From: Aquabacter sp965279295
GTDB lineage: Bacteria > Pseudomonadota > Alphaproteobacteria > Rhizobiales > Xanthobacteraceae
NCBI GenBank assembly: GCA_965279295.1
Contig: CBDIHQ010000016.1
DNA length: 64,000 nt
Direction: 5' to 3' (one strand)
Shown here piece by piece: positions 33,387 to 42,555 of this stretch (the stretch's first letter is position 1; the number at the start of each line of letters is the position of its first letter). Made by a program: the position numbers and the translations under genes. The notes beneath the pieces are model-generated. The model was not told where the DNA came from and ran no database searches. It saw only the letters and a program-made list of their open reading frames with translations.

Positions 33387-34175
33387 ATGGCAAAGACCGG
33401 CGCGAGCCCGATCGTCGATGAACTTCAGCTCGCTTCGCCGACCGTCGTGGCGCTCTCGCGCGACTATGCCCACGGCCATGTCATCGCCACCCAGCAGCAT
33501 CTGCGCGGGCAGTTGCTCTATGCGGTGGAGGGCATCATGCGGGTGCGCACGCCGGGGGGCATGTGGATCATCCCGCCGCGTCGCGCGCTGTGGATTCCCT
33601 CCTGGGTGCAGCACGAAGTGACGATGATGAGCCGGGTCAGCATGCGGACCATCTACATCCAGCGGGAGGTGGGGGAGGCGTTCGGCCCCGCGTGCCGGCT
33701 GATGGAGGTGAGCGGCCTGCTGCGCGAGCTGATTTTGGCGCTGATCGAGGAGCCGGTGGAATACGCCACCGACGGGCGCGGCGGCGATCTCGCGCGGCTC
33801 ATCCTGTCGGAAATCACCCGGGCGCCGAACATTCCCATCGAGATTCCCTGGCCGCGCGACCGCAGGCTCACCACCATCTGCGAGGCGATCGTCGAGAGCC
33901 CCGGCCTGCAACGCAGCCTGGAGGATTGGGCAGAGGTCGCGGGGGCCTCCGCGCGCACCCTGATTCGCCTGTTTCCGCGCGAGACCGGGCTGCACTTCCG
34001 CCACTGGATCCAGCAGGTGCATCTCGCGGAGGCGCTATGCAGTCTGGCGCGGGATGAAAGCATCGGCGAGATCGCCCGCCGCCTCGGCTATGCCAGCCCC
34101 AGCGCCTTCACCAGCATGTTCCGTCGCGTCCTCGGCGTGCCGCCGCACGCCTATCGCCGCAGGAAAGACGCCTGA
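33387..34175 (+). CDS. AraC-family transcriptional regulator
   Basis: 262 aa. An N-terminal cupin-type sensing domain (about 15-110; HVIATQQHLRGQLLYAVEGIM, IIPPRRALWIPSWVQHEV) and a C-terminal double HTH (about 160-258; WAEVAGASARTLIRLFPRETGLHFRHWIQQVHLAEAL, and IARRLGYASPSAFTSMFRRVLGVPP). This cupin subtype is common in repressor/activator AraC proteins of efflux or catabolic genes. ATG at 33387 preferred; a GTG 21 bp earlier is possible. Divergent from the catalase pair. Confidence 0.9.
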   Translation: MAKTGASPIVDELQLASPTVVALSRDYAHGHVIATQQHLRGQLLYAVEGIMRVRTPGGMWIIPPRRALWIPSWVQHEVTMMSRVSMRTIYIQREVGEAFGPACRLMEVSGLLRELILALIEEPVEYATDGRGGDLARLILSEITRAPNIPIEIPWPRDRRLTTICEAIVESPGLQRSLEDWAEVAGASARTLIRLFPRETGLHFRHWIQQVHLAEALCSLARDESIGEIARRLGYASPSAFTSMFRRVLGVPPHAYRRRKDA

Positions 34176-34184
34176 GCGTCGCGT

Positions 34185-34854
34185 CTAGCTGGCCTGTGCC
34201 AGCATGCAGGCGCGGCCCTCGTGATCGGCGGTCCACAACTCGAAACCATCCCCATCGGCGACGGCGTTGAGGGTCATGGGCGGGCCGTCGAAGATCGGGC
34301 ACACCGAGCGGAACGCGAAGCGTGCAGGGCTGCGCCCCATCAGGCGCCCGGCGAATTCGCACAAGAGTGTCGCCTGCAACGGCCCATGCACCACGAGGCC
34401 GGGATAGCCCTCCTCTTCGATGCAATAGCTGCGGTCGTAATGGATGCGGTGGCCGTTGAAGGTGAGGGCGGAATAGCGAAACAGCAGCACCGGCGATGTC
34501 GCGACGCGCTCGGTAAACGCGGCGATGCGCGGCGCTTCCCCCTTGCCGGCACCGCCCGGTGCGGCATCCGCGCCGCGATAGACGATGTCCTGCCGCTCCT
34601 TCACGGCCGAGCCGTGCGCGGTGGAATAATCATGCTCCACGGTGACGAAGCAAAGCGTGCCGGTGCGCCCCTCCTTCACCACCACATCGGCGATGCGCGA
34701 GGTGCGGCGCACCGTGTCGCCGACGCGGATAGGATGGCTGAATTCCAGCAACCCGCCGGATCTCCCGCACCATGCGCGGGGTGACGAGATCGTCAGCGGT
34801 CTCGGTCTTGCCGATCCAGGAGCGCAGGTGGTCGATGTCGAGAGGCTGGGACAT
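34185..34854 (-). pseudogene. Broken MaoC/FAS1-like acyl-CoA hydratase gene (internal deletion with frameshift)
   Basis: The 5' segment from ATG 34854 reads MSQPLDIDHLRSWIGKTETA and continues to VTPRMVREI, the normal N-terminus of mesaconyl-CoA hydratase-like MaoC proteins of about 280 aa. The frame then turns into Arg/His-rich nonsense. The family resumes in another frame about 34770-34750 (GGLLEFSHPIRVGDTVRRTS) and runs intact to the stop at 34185, including the second hot-dog half (RYSALTFNGHRIHYDRSY, VHGPLQATLLCEF). About 60-70 residues that normally join these parts are missing, so an internal deletion of roughly 200 bp, not a multiple of three, has occurred. A 188-aa product from the internal ATG at 34751 is conceivable but would lack the N-terminal domain. 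Neighbours encode acyl-CoA and CitE-like enzymes. Confidence 0.78.
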
Positions 34855-34862
34855 GCATTGCC

Positions 34863-36029
34863 TCAGTAGGAGCGGGGCAGGCCGAGCACATGCTCGGCGA
34901 GATGGCTGAGGATGAGGTTGGTGGAGATCGGCGCCACCTGATAGAGGCGCGTCTCGCGGAACTTGCGCTCCACGTCATATTCCTCTGCAAAGCCGAACCC
35001 GCCATGGGTCTGCACGCAGGCTTCGCCCGCCGCCCAGGAGGCTTCCGCCGCCAGCATCTTCGCCATATTGGCTTCCGCGCCGCAATCCTTGCCGGCCTCG
35101 AACAGGTCTGCCGCGTGATGCACCATCAATTCCGCCGCGCGCATCTGCGCATAGGCCTTGGCGATGGGGAACTGGACGCCCTGATTCTGGCCGATGGGGC
35201 GGCCGAACACCACCCGCTCGCGGGCATAGGCTGTGGCCTTCTCGATGAACCATTTCGCATCGCCGATGCATTCCGCGCCGATCAGGATGCGCTCGGCATT
35301 CATGCCGGAAAGCACATAGCGGAAGCCCTTGCCCTCCTCGCCGATGAGGTTTTCCGCCGGCACCCGCACATTGTCGAAGAACACTTCTGTAGTGGCGTGG
35401 TTCATCATGGTGCGGATGGGGCGGATGGTTAGGCCGCCGGCCGCGCGCGCCTCCCGCATGTCCAGCAGGAAGATGGAGAGGCCATCGGTGCGCTTGGCCA
35501 CCTGCTCGCGCGGCGTGGTGCGGGCGAGCAGCAGCATGAGGTCGGAATGCTCGGCGCGGCTGGTCCAGATTTTCTGGCCGTTCACCACATAGGTCTCGCC
35601 CTCCCGCCGCGCGGTGGTCTTGAGTGCGGTGGTGTCGGTGCCGGAGGTTGGCTCGGTGACGCCGAATGCCTGGAGCCGCAGCTCGCCCGAGGCGATCTTG
35701 GGGAGATAGGCGGCCTTCTGCGTCTCGCTGCCATGCCGCAGCAGGGCGCCCATGATGTACATCTGCGCATGGCAGGCCCCGCCATTGCAGCCGGACCGCT
35801 GGATTTCCTCCAGGATCGCGGCGGCGCCGGAAAGCGGCAGGCCGGCGCCGCCATAGGCCTCCGGCACCAGCGCGGCCAGAAAGCCGGATTTGGTGAGGGC
35901 ATCGACGAAGGCGGAGGGGTAGGCGGCTTCGCGGTCTAAAGCGCGCCAGTATTCGCCGGGAAATTCCGCGCACAGCTTGCGAACCGCCTCGCGGATTTCT
36001 GAAAAGGATTGCGCGTCCTCGCCAAGCAT
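34863..36029 (-). CDS. Acyl-CoA dehydrogenase
   Basis: 388-aa FAD flavoenzyme oxidising an acyl-CoA at the alpha-beta bond. Standard three-domain layout: helical N-domain with FLAALVPEAYGGAGLPLSGAA; middle domain with FGVTEPTSGTDTTALKT and VVNGQKIWTSRAEHSD; C-domain with YARERVVFGRPIGQNQGVQFPIAKAY and QTHGGFGFAEEYDVERKFRE. ATG at 36029 (MLGEDAQSF) is preceded by GGGAGC, which favours it over an Arg-rich upstream start. Eight bases upstream of the broken MaoC gene, so the pair once formed a dehydrogenation-hydration step. Confidence 0.93.
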   Translation of the reverse strand: MLGEDAQSFSEIREAVRKLCAEFPGEYWRALDREAAYPSAFVDALTKSGFLAALVPEAYGGAGLPLSGAAAILEEIQRSGCNGGACHAQMYIMGALLRHGSETQKAAYLPKIASGELRLQAFGVTEPTSGTDTTALKTTARREGETYVVNGQKIWTSRAEHSDLMLLLARTTPREQVAKRTDGLSIFLLDMREARAAGGLTIRPIRTMMNHATTEVFFDNVRVPAENLIGEEGKGFRYVLSGMNAERILIGAECIGDAKWFIEKATAYARERVVFGRPIGQNQGVQFPIAKAYAQMRAAELMVHHAADLFEAGKDCGAEANMAKMLAAEASWAAGEACVQTHGGFGFAEEYDVERKFRETRLYQVAPISTNLILSHLAEHVLGLPRSY

Positions 36030-36174
36030 TCGCTGCTCCCGTCGTTTCGTTGCCCGCCTGGCCGCGCGGGACCCCATGCCTATCAGGCGTGGGGCGCTTC
36101 AAGGAACCGCGAAATGCGCTATGTCCTTGTCCTGTTGCCGCCTGATCCTCGATCGCCCTCTCTACGGTGAGTCC

Positions 36175-37011
36175 ATGTCCCGCGATCTCTCTCGCGATCC
36201 CACAAAAGACCTGCGCACCGGGCGGATGATCGCCCTGTTCGTGCCGGGCAACCGGCCGGAGCGATTTGCCAAGGCGGTCGCATCGGGAGCGGATGCGGTC
36301 ATCGTCGATCTGGAAGACGCCATCGGCCGCGACGAGAAGGCCGCGACACGCGCCGCCGTTGCCGCCGGGCTCACGGGGGCGGGGCGGTTCCTGCTGCGCA
36401 TCAATGCCATCGGCACCCCCTGGCATGAGGAGGACGTGGCCCTGGCGCGGACCCTGCCGCTGGCGGGCGTTATTCTTCCCAAGTGCGAAAGCGCAGCCGA
36501 CCTTGAGCGGCTGGCCGTCGCGCTGGACGGGCTTCCGCTCATTGCCCTGGTGGAGAGCGTGCGGGGCATGGTGGAGGCGCGGGCGATTGCCTGTGCCCGT
36601 GGGGTGGCGCGGCTCGCGTTCGGCTCCATCGATTATGCGGTGGATCTGGGATGCGCCCACACCCGCCTTGCGCTCGCCGCCGCCCGCGCGGAGATGGTGC
36701 TGGCGGCGCGGATCGCCGGGCAGGACGGCCCGATCGACGGCGTGACGTTCGATGTCGAGAATGCAGAATTGGCGCGCGATGATGCCGCTCATGCGGCGGA
36801 ACTCGGCTTCGCCGGCAAGCTGTGTGTCCACCCCCGCCAGGTGGCGGCGGTGCGCATCGGCTTCGCGCCGGCGCCGGACGAACTCGCCTGGGCACGCCGG
36901 GTCGTGGAAAGCTTCGCGGACGGCGGATCAGCCGTGAAGGTGGACGGTGCTCTGGTCGATACGCCGGTGCGCCTGCGTGCCGAGCGCATTCTCTCCCGCG
37001 CCGCCGATTGA
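36175..37011 (+). CDS. HpcH/HpaI aldolase / citrate lyase beta-like (CitE) protein
   Basis: 278-aa TIM-barrel lyase of the CitE / malyl-CoA (citramalyl-CoA) lyase group, which cleaves or hydrolyses hydroxyacyl-CoAs with Mg2+. Landmarks: LFVPGNRPERFAKAVASGAD and VIVDLEDAIG near the N-terminus, LLRINAIGTPWHEEDV, the acidic metal ligands in ALVESVRGMVEA and AFGSIDYAVDLG, and GKLCVHPRQV. ATG at 36175 follows a GGTGAG ribosome site. Divergent from the acyl-CoA dehydrogenase, with which it likely forms a short acyl-CoA catabolic unit that also included the now broken MaoC hydratase. Confidence 0.88.
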   Translation: MSRDLSRDPTKDLRTGRMIALFVPGNRPERFAKAVASGADAVIVDLEDAIGRDEKAATRAAVAAGLTGAGRFLLRINAIGTPWHEEDVALARTLPLAGVILPKCESAADLERLAVALDGLPLIALVESVRGMVEARAIACARGVARLAFGSIDYAVDLGCAHTRLALAAARAEMVLAARIAGQDGPIDGVTFDVENAELARDDAAHAAELGFAGKLCVHPRQVAAVRIGFAPAPDELAWARRVVESFADGGSAVKVDGALVDTPVRLRAERILSRAAD

Positions 37012-37056
37012 GAGCGGGTTATGTACGAAAACACCGAGCGGAAATCAGGAAACCTC

Positions 37057-37695
37057 ATGGCAGCTATTGCTCGTCTCGCCTGCGCGACGCTGGTGGTCGC
37101 GGCCGGGTTATCAACCAGCCCGGCGCTGGCTGGCGCGCTGCTGGCCGATCTCGCGGACCGCAGCATCGCCTGCGCGGCCGGGGCGCCTTATTATATTTCG
37201 CCGGGCGCGAAGACCCTCTCCACGCTGATATTCCCCGACACCACGGACGCGCAGCCGCGGGACGTGAGCGTGCAATTGGTTGCCCCGGCGCTGGATGTTG
37301 CGCAGGCGGATAGGGTGAAGGTGGTTCTGCCCGGTGTGGAGGGGGTGGCGAAGTCTCAACGTCTCATCTTCAAGCGCACCCTGGAGCCGCCGGAAAAGGG
37401 CGCAGCCAGCCGCAAGCCGCGCATCGTCATCTCGCTTCATGTTGATGCTGACGATGTGGGGGATGAATGCGTGGTCGAACGTGGGCGCAAGGCTTTCGTG
37501 GCGGACCGCTTCAACGTCATCCGCGAGATGGTCTGCGGCAACGATCCCGCACCTACCTGCGAGCGCCTGCTTGAGAAAACGTGCGGAGCCGAACTGACCG
37601 TCGCTTGCGCGGTCGCGCTGCGCCCCGAGTTGGACGCCGTGACCAAAACCTATTTCGACCGGCTGAACGCCAAGGCCGGCAAGGGCAAGACTTAG
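37057..37695 (+). CDS. Secreted hypothetical protein
   Basis: 212 aa, not recognised. ATG at 37057 is preceded by AGGAAA and gives a clear Sec signal (MAAIARLACATLVVAAGLSTSPALAGAL, cleavage near ALA-GA). The mature part has several Cys residues (IACAAG, DECVVE, EMVCGND, TCERLLEKTCGAEL, VACAV) that could form disulfides in the periplasm. An upstream in-frame ATG at 37021 would hide the signal. Lies between the CitE-like gene and a convergent secreted protease gene. Confidence 0.7.
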   Translation: MAAIARLACATLVVAAGLSTSPALAGALLADLADRSIACAAGAPYYISPGAKTLSTLIFPDTTDAQPRDVSVQLVAPALDVAQADRVKVVLPGVEGVAKSQRLIFKRTLEPPEKGAASRKPRIVISLHVDADDVGDECVVERGRKAFVADRFNVIREMVCGNDPAPTCERLLEKTCGAELTVACAVALRPELDAVTKTYFDRLNAKAGKGKT

Positions 37696-37736
37696 CGAAA
37701 GGCAAGACTTGGCGAAGAGCAAGACTTACCGGCGGC

Positions 37737-38954
37737 TCATTTGACCGAGCATTTCACCTGCACGGTATAGGCACGCCCGTCTCGGGCAACCGCCACCGGG
37801 GTCTGCGGGTCGGCAGAGATGACATCGACGGGATCGACGTTGTTCGCGCGCAGGAAGTTGGCGGCGAGGTCGGTCTTGATGCCGAAATTCACATTCTGCG
37901 GGAATGAGCCGTCCTTGATGGCCGCGACTTCGTTCAGCTTCGCCTGGGTGACGCCCACCAGAAGGCCGGCGGAATCGACGATCGGCCCACCGGAATTGCC
38001 TTCCTGGATCGGTGCGGTGAACTGAAGGGTGCGGGTGTCGTTGCCCGGCCCGGCGAGGGAGGAAACGGTACCGCTGGTGAAGTTCAGGCCGTTGTCGAGC
38101 TGGCCGGCGAGGGGAAAGCCCATGACATAGGCGGTCTCGCCCAATTGCAGCGGCTTGCGCCGGAAGCGCACGGGTGTCGTGGAGACCGGGCCGGCGAGCT
38201 TCAGGAGCGCCAGATCGTTGGTGGTGTCGGTGGCGGCGATGCGGGCCTTGCCATAGCCGGCGATCACGGCGTCCTCGCAGCCTTCCACCACATGGGCATT
38301 GGTCAGCACCGCGCCATCCGCCGAAACGAAGAAGCCGCTGCCGGTTGATGTGACCTGCGAGGCGGGCGCGTTCTTGCCGGAGGAGTCGCGGTTTGCGGAC
38401 GAGTCCTTGCGGGACTTGGATTTGGGCGGTTCCGAGGCGCTCGCCTGCGCCTGGACGTTGTATTTCTTCGCGCAGTCGAGCAGCGCCGCGAGCATGGCGG
38501 AGGTGCCGTCCAGCTTGAAGCCGACGACCTTGCCGGCCACCGAGACCCGCAGCATGCGCCCGCCGCGAAACTCGTCGAACAGGTCCACGTCATCCTCCAG
38601 CGGAACGTAAAGGAAACGCGTCTCGATCGCCTTCGCCGTCACCTTGCGGACTTCGCCGCCATCGATCTGGAACGCGACGGTGACGTTCTGGCCTTTCTTG
38701 AACGAGGTCGGCGTATCGAACAGCGAGAGGCTCCAGGAATAATCGTCGCCGATCAGGAAGCCGAGGCCCATGCCGCTGCGATACTCGGCGGTGGCGGCGC
38801 AACTGCTGAACGCGCCGGTGTCATCGTCGGTAAAGACGCTGGCGTTCCAGCCGCGCACGTCGAACGTCGCGATGGTTTTTGCGAGCGCCGGCGCGCCGGC
38901 CAGCGCCATGGCGCAGCCGAGAGCGCAAATCGCATATCGCGTCCAACCCATCAT
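37737..38954 (-). CDS. Secreted trypsin-like serine protease with a novel N-terminal domain
   Basis: 405 aa. Signal peptide MMGWTRYAICALGCAMALAG with cleavage near APALAKT. Residues about 27-185 form an unrecognised domain (RFLYVPLEDDVDLFDEFRGG; FKLDGTSAMLAALLDCAKKY). A Lys/Ser-rich linker (SEPPKSKSRKDSSANRD) leads to a DegP/HtrA-type protease domain at about 205-395 with His in VLTNAHVVEG, Asp in TTNDLALLKL and nucleophile Ser in QEGNSGGPIVDS. No PDZ domain. Likely a periplasmic protease. The twin ATG at 38954 is chosen because it starts the signal; a longer in-frame extension is non-hydrophobic. Confidence 0.85.
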   Translation of the reverse strand: MMGWTRYAICALGCAMALAGAPALAKTIATFDVRGWNASVFTDDDTGAFSSCAATAEYRSGMGLGFLIGDDYSWSLSLFDTPTSFKKGQNVTVAFQIDGGEVRKVTAKAIETRFLYVPLEDDVDLFDEFRGGRMLRVSVAGKVVGFKLDGTSAMLAALLDCAKKYNVQAQASASEPPKSKSRKDSSANRDSSGKNAPASQVTSTGSGFFVSADGAVLTNAHVVEGCEDAVIAGYGKARIAATDTTNDLALLKLAGPVSTTPVRFRRKPLQLGETAYVMGFPLAGQLDNGLNFTSGTVSSLAGPGNDTRTLQFTAPIQEGNSGGPIVDSAGLLVGVTQAKLNEVAAIKDGSFPQNVNFGIKTDLAANFLRANNVDPVDVISADPQTPVAVARDGRAYTVQVKCSVK

Positions 38955-39190
38955 CCCCGCGCCCCCCGATTGCCATAGCGGCAACTGCCCCAAGGCTAGC
39001 TTAGGACGCGGGGCGGAAGAAGCCTCTTTTGGCGCTGCCGCATGGCGCGCAAAAGGAAACTCACGCTTCCGCGCCATTCGGCTTATACTTGAGGCAGCGG
39101 AGAGTTGCGGCGGGCCTTGGGTCGTCGGTTGCAGTTGACGCACAGGTCTTGGGCCGCGGTTTCCGGACAAAAACGTTCGGGAGGACAGCC

Positions 39191-40051
39191 ATGACCATTC
39201 AGAACCCCGTCGAGTGGACCTTCGTGCAATTCAGCCACGGCTTTCGGGCGGTGGGTGCCGCCGGGCGCAACTTCGCCCGCCCGCACAGCGCGTTCGATGC
39301 CCCGCGCCCGATGGTGCGCACCATCGACCTGCGCGATCTCCGGGATGCGCTGAGGTGCGGGTTCGACGATTTCCGCACCGCCCGCACCGACGTGATCTTC
39401 ATCGGCATCATCTATCCGCTGGCGGGCCTGGTGCTGGGCCGGCTGATGTTCGGATACGACATGCTGCCGCTGCTGTTTCCCCTGGTCTCCGGCTTCGCCC
39501 TCATCGGACCGTTGGCCGCGACCGGGCTCTATGAGATGAGCCGGCGCCTCAGCCGTGGGGAAGAGGTAAACTGGGTCGACGCGTTCCGCGCCTTCAAGTC
39601 GCCGGCCATCGGCGAGATCGTGAAGTTCGGGCTGGTGCTCGCCGCCATCTATGTCCTGTGGATGTTGGCGGCCGCGGTCATCTATGGCGCAACCATGGGA
39701 TGGCAGACCCCCGCCTCGATCCAGGATTTCGCCCGCGCCGTGCTCACCACGCCGGGGGGATGGGCGCTGATGGTGCTGGGCATCGGTGTGGGCTTCGTGT
39801 TCGCCCTGGTGGTGCTGGCGATCGGCGTGGTCTCGGTGCCGCTGATGCTGGATCGTAACGTGGATGCCTGGACCGCCATGGCCACGTCCATCGAGGTGAT
39901 GGCGCGAAATCCCCTGCCGGTCCTGGCGTGGGGTGCCATCGTCGCCAGCCTGCTGGTGGCCGGCGCGGTGCCGCTTCTGCTGGGCCTGATCGTGGTGATG
40001 CCGGTGCTCGGCCACGCCACATGGCATCTTTATCGCCGCGCGGTGCTCTGA
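39191..40051 (+). CDS. DUF2189 family integral membrane protein
   Basis: 286 aa, about six membrane segments (for example DVIFIGIIYPLAGLVLGRLM, FGLVLAAIYVLWMLAAAVIY, LGIGVGFVFALVVLAIG, AWGAIVASLLVAGAVPLLL). The motif PLAATGLYEMSRRLSRGEEVNW is typical of DUF2189. ATG at 39191 follows GGGAGGACA. Function of the family is unknown; some members neighbour respiratory genes. Divergent from the serine protease gene. Confidence 0.86.
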   Translation: MTIQNPVEWTFVQFSHGFRAVGAAGRNFARPHSAFDAPRPMVRTIDLRDLRDALRCGFDDFRTARTDVIFIGIIYPLAGLVLGRLMFGYDMLPLLFPLVSGFALIGPLAATGLYEMSRRLSRGEEVNWVDAFRAFKSPAIGEIVKFGLVLAAIYVLWMLAAAVIYGATMGWQTPASIQDFARAVLTTPGGWALMVLGIGVGFVFALVVLAIGVVSVPLMLDRNVDAWTAMATSIEVMARNPLPVLAWGAIVASLLVAGAVPLLLGLIVVMPVLGHATWHLYRRAVL

Positions 40052-40165
40052 AATCGTTGCGGAGCCGGATTCCGCCTCGCGCCTTAGGGTTCGCTTAAAG
40101 GCTGCCGTGCCACGCTACCCCTTAGATCAAAGGGAGGGCGCGCAAGCGCCAAACGGCAGGTGCAG

Positions 40166-41635
40166 ATGGCAGGCTCCATTGGCGCGGAAACCTTGTCGGT
40201 GGCGAAAGCCGCCGGCGGTCTTCTCGACGGTCGCGCAGGCGGCTGGCGCGGTGCGTCGCCGGAGCAGTTGTCCGCCGTGGCGCGCCGCACGTCGCGGGCG
40301 CTGGGTGGCCTTGCCCTGATCGCGGCGGGGAGCGGCGGCGCCGTGCTCCTGGCGGAAACCTCCGGTCTCGTCACCGGCGCCACCTCGGATGCCAGTTGGT
40401 TGATGGCCTGCGGGCTTGTGGCGGCGGCCCTTGCGGCGGTCGCCGGCGGGCTGTCCCGCGTCGCGGCACGCCTCGCCTTGGCCGAGCCGGATATCAGCGA
40501 CGAGGAAGTCAGCCTCGTCAGCCTTCACGGGCGCGCCGGGGACACCCTGGCGGTGGAAGCCGCGCGCGGTCCGCTTGGCGCCCTGCCGGCGGGCACGCTG
40601 GATGGGCAGGGGCTGTTCGAGCGCATTCAGGTGGTGGATCGTCCGGCTTTTCTCTCGGCCCTGTCGGCGTCCGCCGGCGATGGCCGCGAGCGTGTTCTGG
40701 AACTTCGCCTGCGCTGCGAGGCGCAGGGAGAGGCCCCGGCGTTCGCCTGGATGCGGGTGCGCATCTGCGTGGCGGATGAGGGGCGGGTCCGTGTGTGGTG
40801 GCGCGATGTCAGCGAGGCCAAGGCGCAGGCGGAGCGCCAGGCGGCCGCACGCGCCGAGGCAGAGCGCGCCAATGACGCCAAGAGCCATTTTCTCGCGGCC
40901 ATGAGCCACGAACTGCGCACGCCGCTCAACTCCATCCTCGGCTTCTCCGAACTTCTGTCGGAAGACACCGGGCAGATGGATGCGGCGCGCCGCGCCGATT
41001 ACGCCCGCATCATCCACGAGAGCGGGCAGCACCTGCTGGGGCTGGTCAACGACATTCTTGATCTCTCGCGGGTCGAGGCGGGGGCCTATGACCTCTCCTG
41101 CGAGGCTCTGGACGCCAATGTCCTGGTGGACGGCTGCCTGGAAATGATGGCGCTGGAAGCCGGGCGACGGGGGGTGCAACTCACCTCCGGCATGCCCTCG
41201 CACCTGCCGATGCTCAACGCGGATCAGCGCGCGTTGCGGCAGATCGTGCTCAATTTGCTGTCGAACGCCGTCAAGTTCACGCCGCCCAGCGGGCGGGTCG
41301 AGGTGTCGGGCCACATCTCCGGCGGCTTGCTGGTCTTGAAGGTGCGCGACACCGGCGTCGGCATGTGCTCGGCCGATCTCGCGCGCCTGGGCGAGCCTTT
41401 CTTCCAGGCCGGCGACATCGACAGCCGGCGCACCGGCAGCGGCCTCGGCCTCGCTGTGGTGCGTGGCCTTGTGGATCTGCACCGGGGTGAATTCCAGGTC
41501 GCGAGCGTGCTCGGGGTCGGCACGACGGTGACGCTCGGCCTGCCGTTGTGCGGGCCGGACGGCGTGGTGGCCCCATTCACCCGCCACCAGCCGCGGGCGA
41601 CCGGCGGTTTTGGTCCGGGACGGAGGAGCGCATGA
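40166..41635 (+). CDS. Membrane-bound sensor histidine kinase
   Basis: 489 aa. Two membrane segments (about 46-64 and 77-97), a PAS-like region (about 115-215), a short coiled coil (SEAKAQAERQAAARAEAERA) and a kinase core. The phosphorylated His248 lies in MSHELRTPLNSILGF, the N-box in QIVLNLLSNAVKF, and G boxes in DTGVGM and GSGLGLAVVRG. No response-regulator gene adjoins it. The stop overlaps the next gene (ATGA), tying it to a peptidoglycan-binding membrane protein. ATG at 40166 preferred over a GTG six bases upstream. Confidence 0.9.
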   Translation: MAGSIGAETLSVAKAAGGLLDGRAGGWRGASPEQLSAVARRTSRALGGLALIAAGSGGAVLLAETSGLVTGATSDASWLMACGLVAAALAAVAGGLSRVAARLALAEPDISDEEVSLVSLHGRAGDTLAVEAARGPLGALPAGTLDGQGLFERIQVVDRPAFLSALSASAGDGRERVLELRLRCEAQGEAPAFAWMRVRICVADEGRVRVWWRDVSEAKAQAERQAAARAEAERANDAKSHFLAAMSHELRTPLNSILGFSELLSEDTGQMDAARRADYARIIHESGQHLLGLVNDILDLSRVEAGAYDLSCEALDANVLVDGCLEMMALEAGRRGVQLTSGMPSHLPMLNADQRALRQIVLNLLSNAVKFTPPSGRVEVSGHISGGLLVLKVRDTGVGMCSADLARLGEPFFQAGDIDSRRTGSGLGLAVVRGLVDLHRGEFQVASVLGVGTTVTLGLPLCGPDGVVAPFTRHQPRATGGFGPGRRSA

Positions 41636-42555
41636 GCATCGAGTTCGATCAGCGCGCCTATTCGCGCATGCAGGACCATCCTGTGGAAGCACCGACCGCG
41701 CACGCCATGCATCGTGTCGGAGACTGGTTCGCGGCGGCGGCGGCGGTAGCCATCACCGGTGCGGTTCTGGTCAACGTCTTCATGTTCCAGACCGGCGGCG
41801 TGCGGCAAGCCACCAAGGGCGCAACCTCGGTCTCGGTGGAGCCCAAGGCCAAGCCGTCCGCCCCAGCGAACCCGTCAATGGTCTTCGCACCGGCCTCGGT
41901 CGGCGCTTCGGCGCCCGCCGCGCAACCCGCGCCCGCGCCGCAGAAATCAGCGGCCGTTGCCGTATCGCCGCCACCGGGCGTGCCCGTCCCGCCGGCCTCC
42001 CTGCCGACGCCGCGCGTCCCGGTTCCCATGGTCGCCGATATCCAGCGCGAACTCGCGCGGCGCGGGTTTTATGACGGCACGGCCGACGGCCTCACCGGTC
42101 CCAAGACCGAAGCAGCGATCCGCGCGTTCGAGCAGGCGGCGCATCTCAAGACCACCACCGGCGAGCCGACGGACGCGGTGCTGGCGCAGCTTCGCCGCGC
42201 CCCGGCGCCTGCTCAGGTTGCGGCTGCGCCCGCCGTGCCGGTCTCGCCCTCCGCCGCTGCGGCGCGGGCGATCATGGCGCCACCCGCCAATGTTCCCGGT
42301 GATGCAGGCGTGACCGGATCGGTGCGTCCGCCGGGCACGGTCCAGGCCGCCGCACCGTCCACGCGGCTGCTTTCGGTGCAGAAGTCCCTGGCCCGCCTCG
42401 GCTACGGCCCCATCAAGCTTGACGGACAGCCGGGCACGGAGACCCGCCTCGCCATCCAGCGGTTCGAGCGCGATCGCAACCTGCCCATTACCGGCGATCT
42501 CAGCGACCGCATGGTGCAGGAGTTGGCGACCGTTTCCGGGACGCCGATCAACTGA
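41632..42555 (+). CDS. Membrane-anchored protein with two peptidoglycan-binding domains
   Basis: 307 aa. One membrane segment (about 30-52; WFAAAAAVAITGAVLVNVFMF), a long Pro/Ala-rich periplasmic linker, then two PG_binding_1 domains: MVADIQRELARRGFYDGTADG (about 129-185) and LSVQKSLARLGYGPIKLDG (about 243-302). Such proteins attach to the cell wall without obvious catalytic domain. Coupled by overlap to the histidine kinase upstream and by one base to DUF1491 downstream, suggesting wall-linked signalling. Confidence 0.87.
   Translation: MSIEFDQRAYSRMQDHPVEAPTAHAMHRVGDWFAAAAAVAITGAVLVNVFMFQTGGVRQATKGATSVSVEPKAKPSAPANPSMVFAPASVGASAPAAQPAPAPQKSAAVAVSPPPGVPVPPASLPTPRVPVPMVADIQRELARRGFYDGTADGLTGPKTEAAIRAFEQAAHLKTTTGEPTDAVLAQLRRAPAPAQVAAAPAVPVSPSAAAARAIMAPPANVPGDAGVTGSVRPPGTVQAAAPSTRLLSVQKSLARLGYGPIKLDGQPGTETRLAIQRFERDRNLPITGDLSDRMVQELATVSGTPIN

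Noticed and set aside
34630..34854. 74-codon ORF as an independent small gene
   Set aside because: Its first 33 or so residues are the N-terminus of a MaoC-family protein and the rest is frame-shifted noise, so it is part of the pseudogene.
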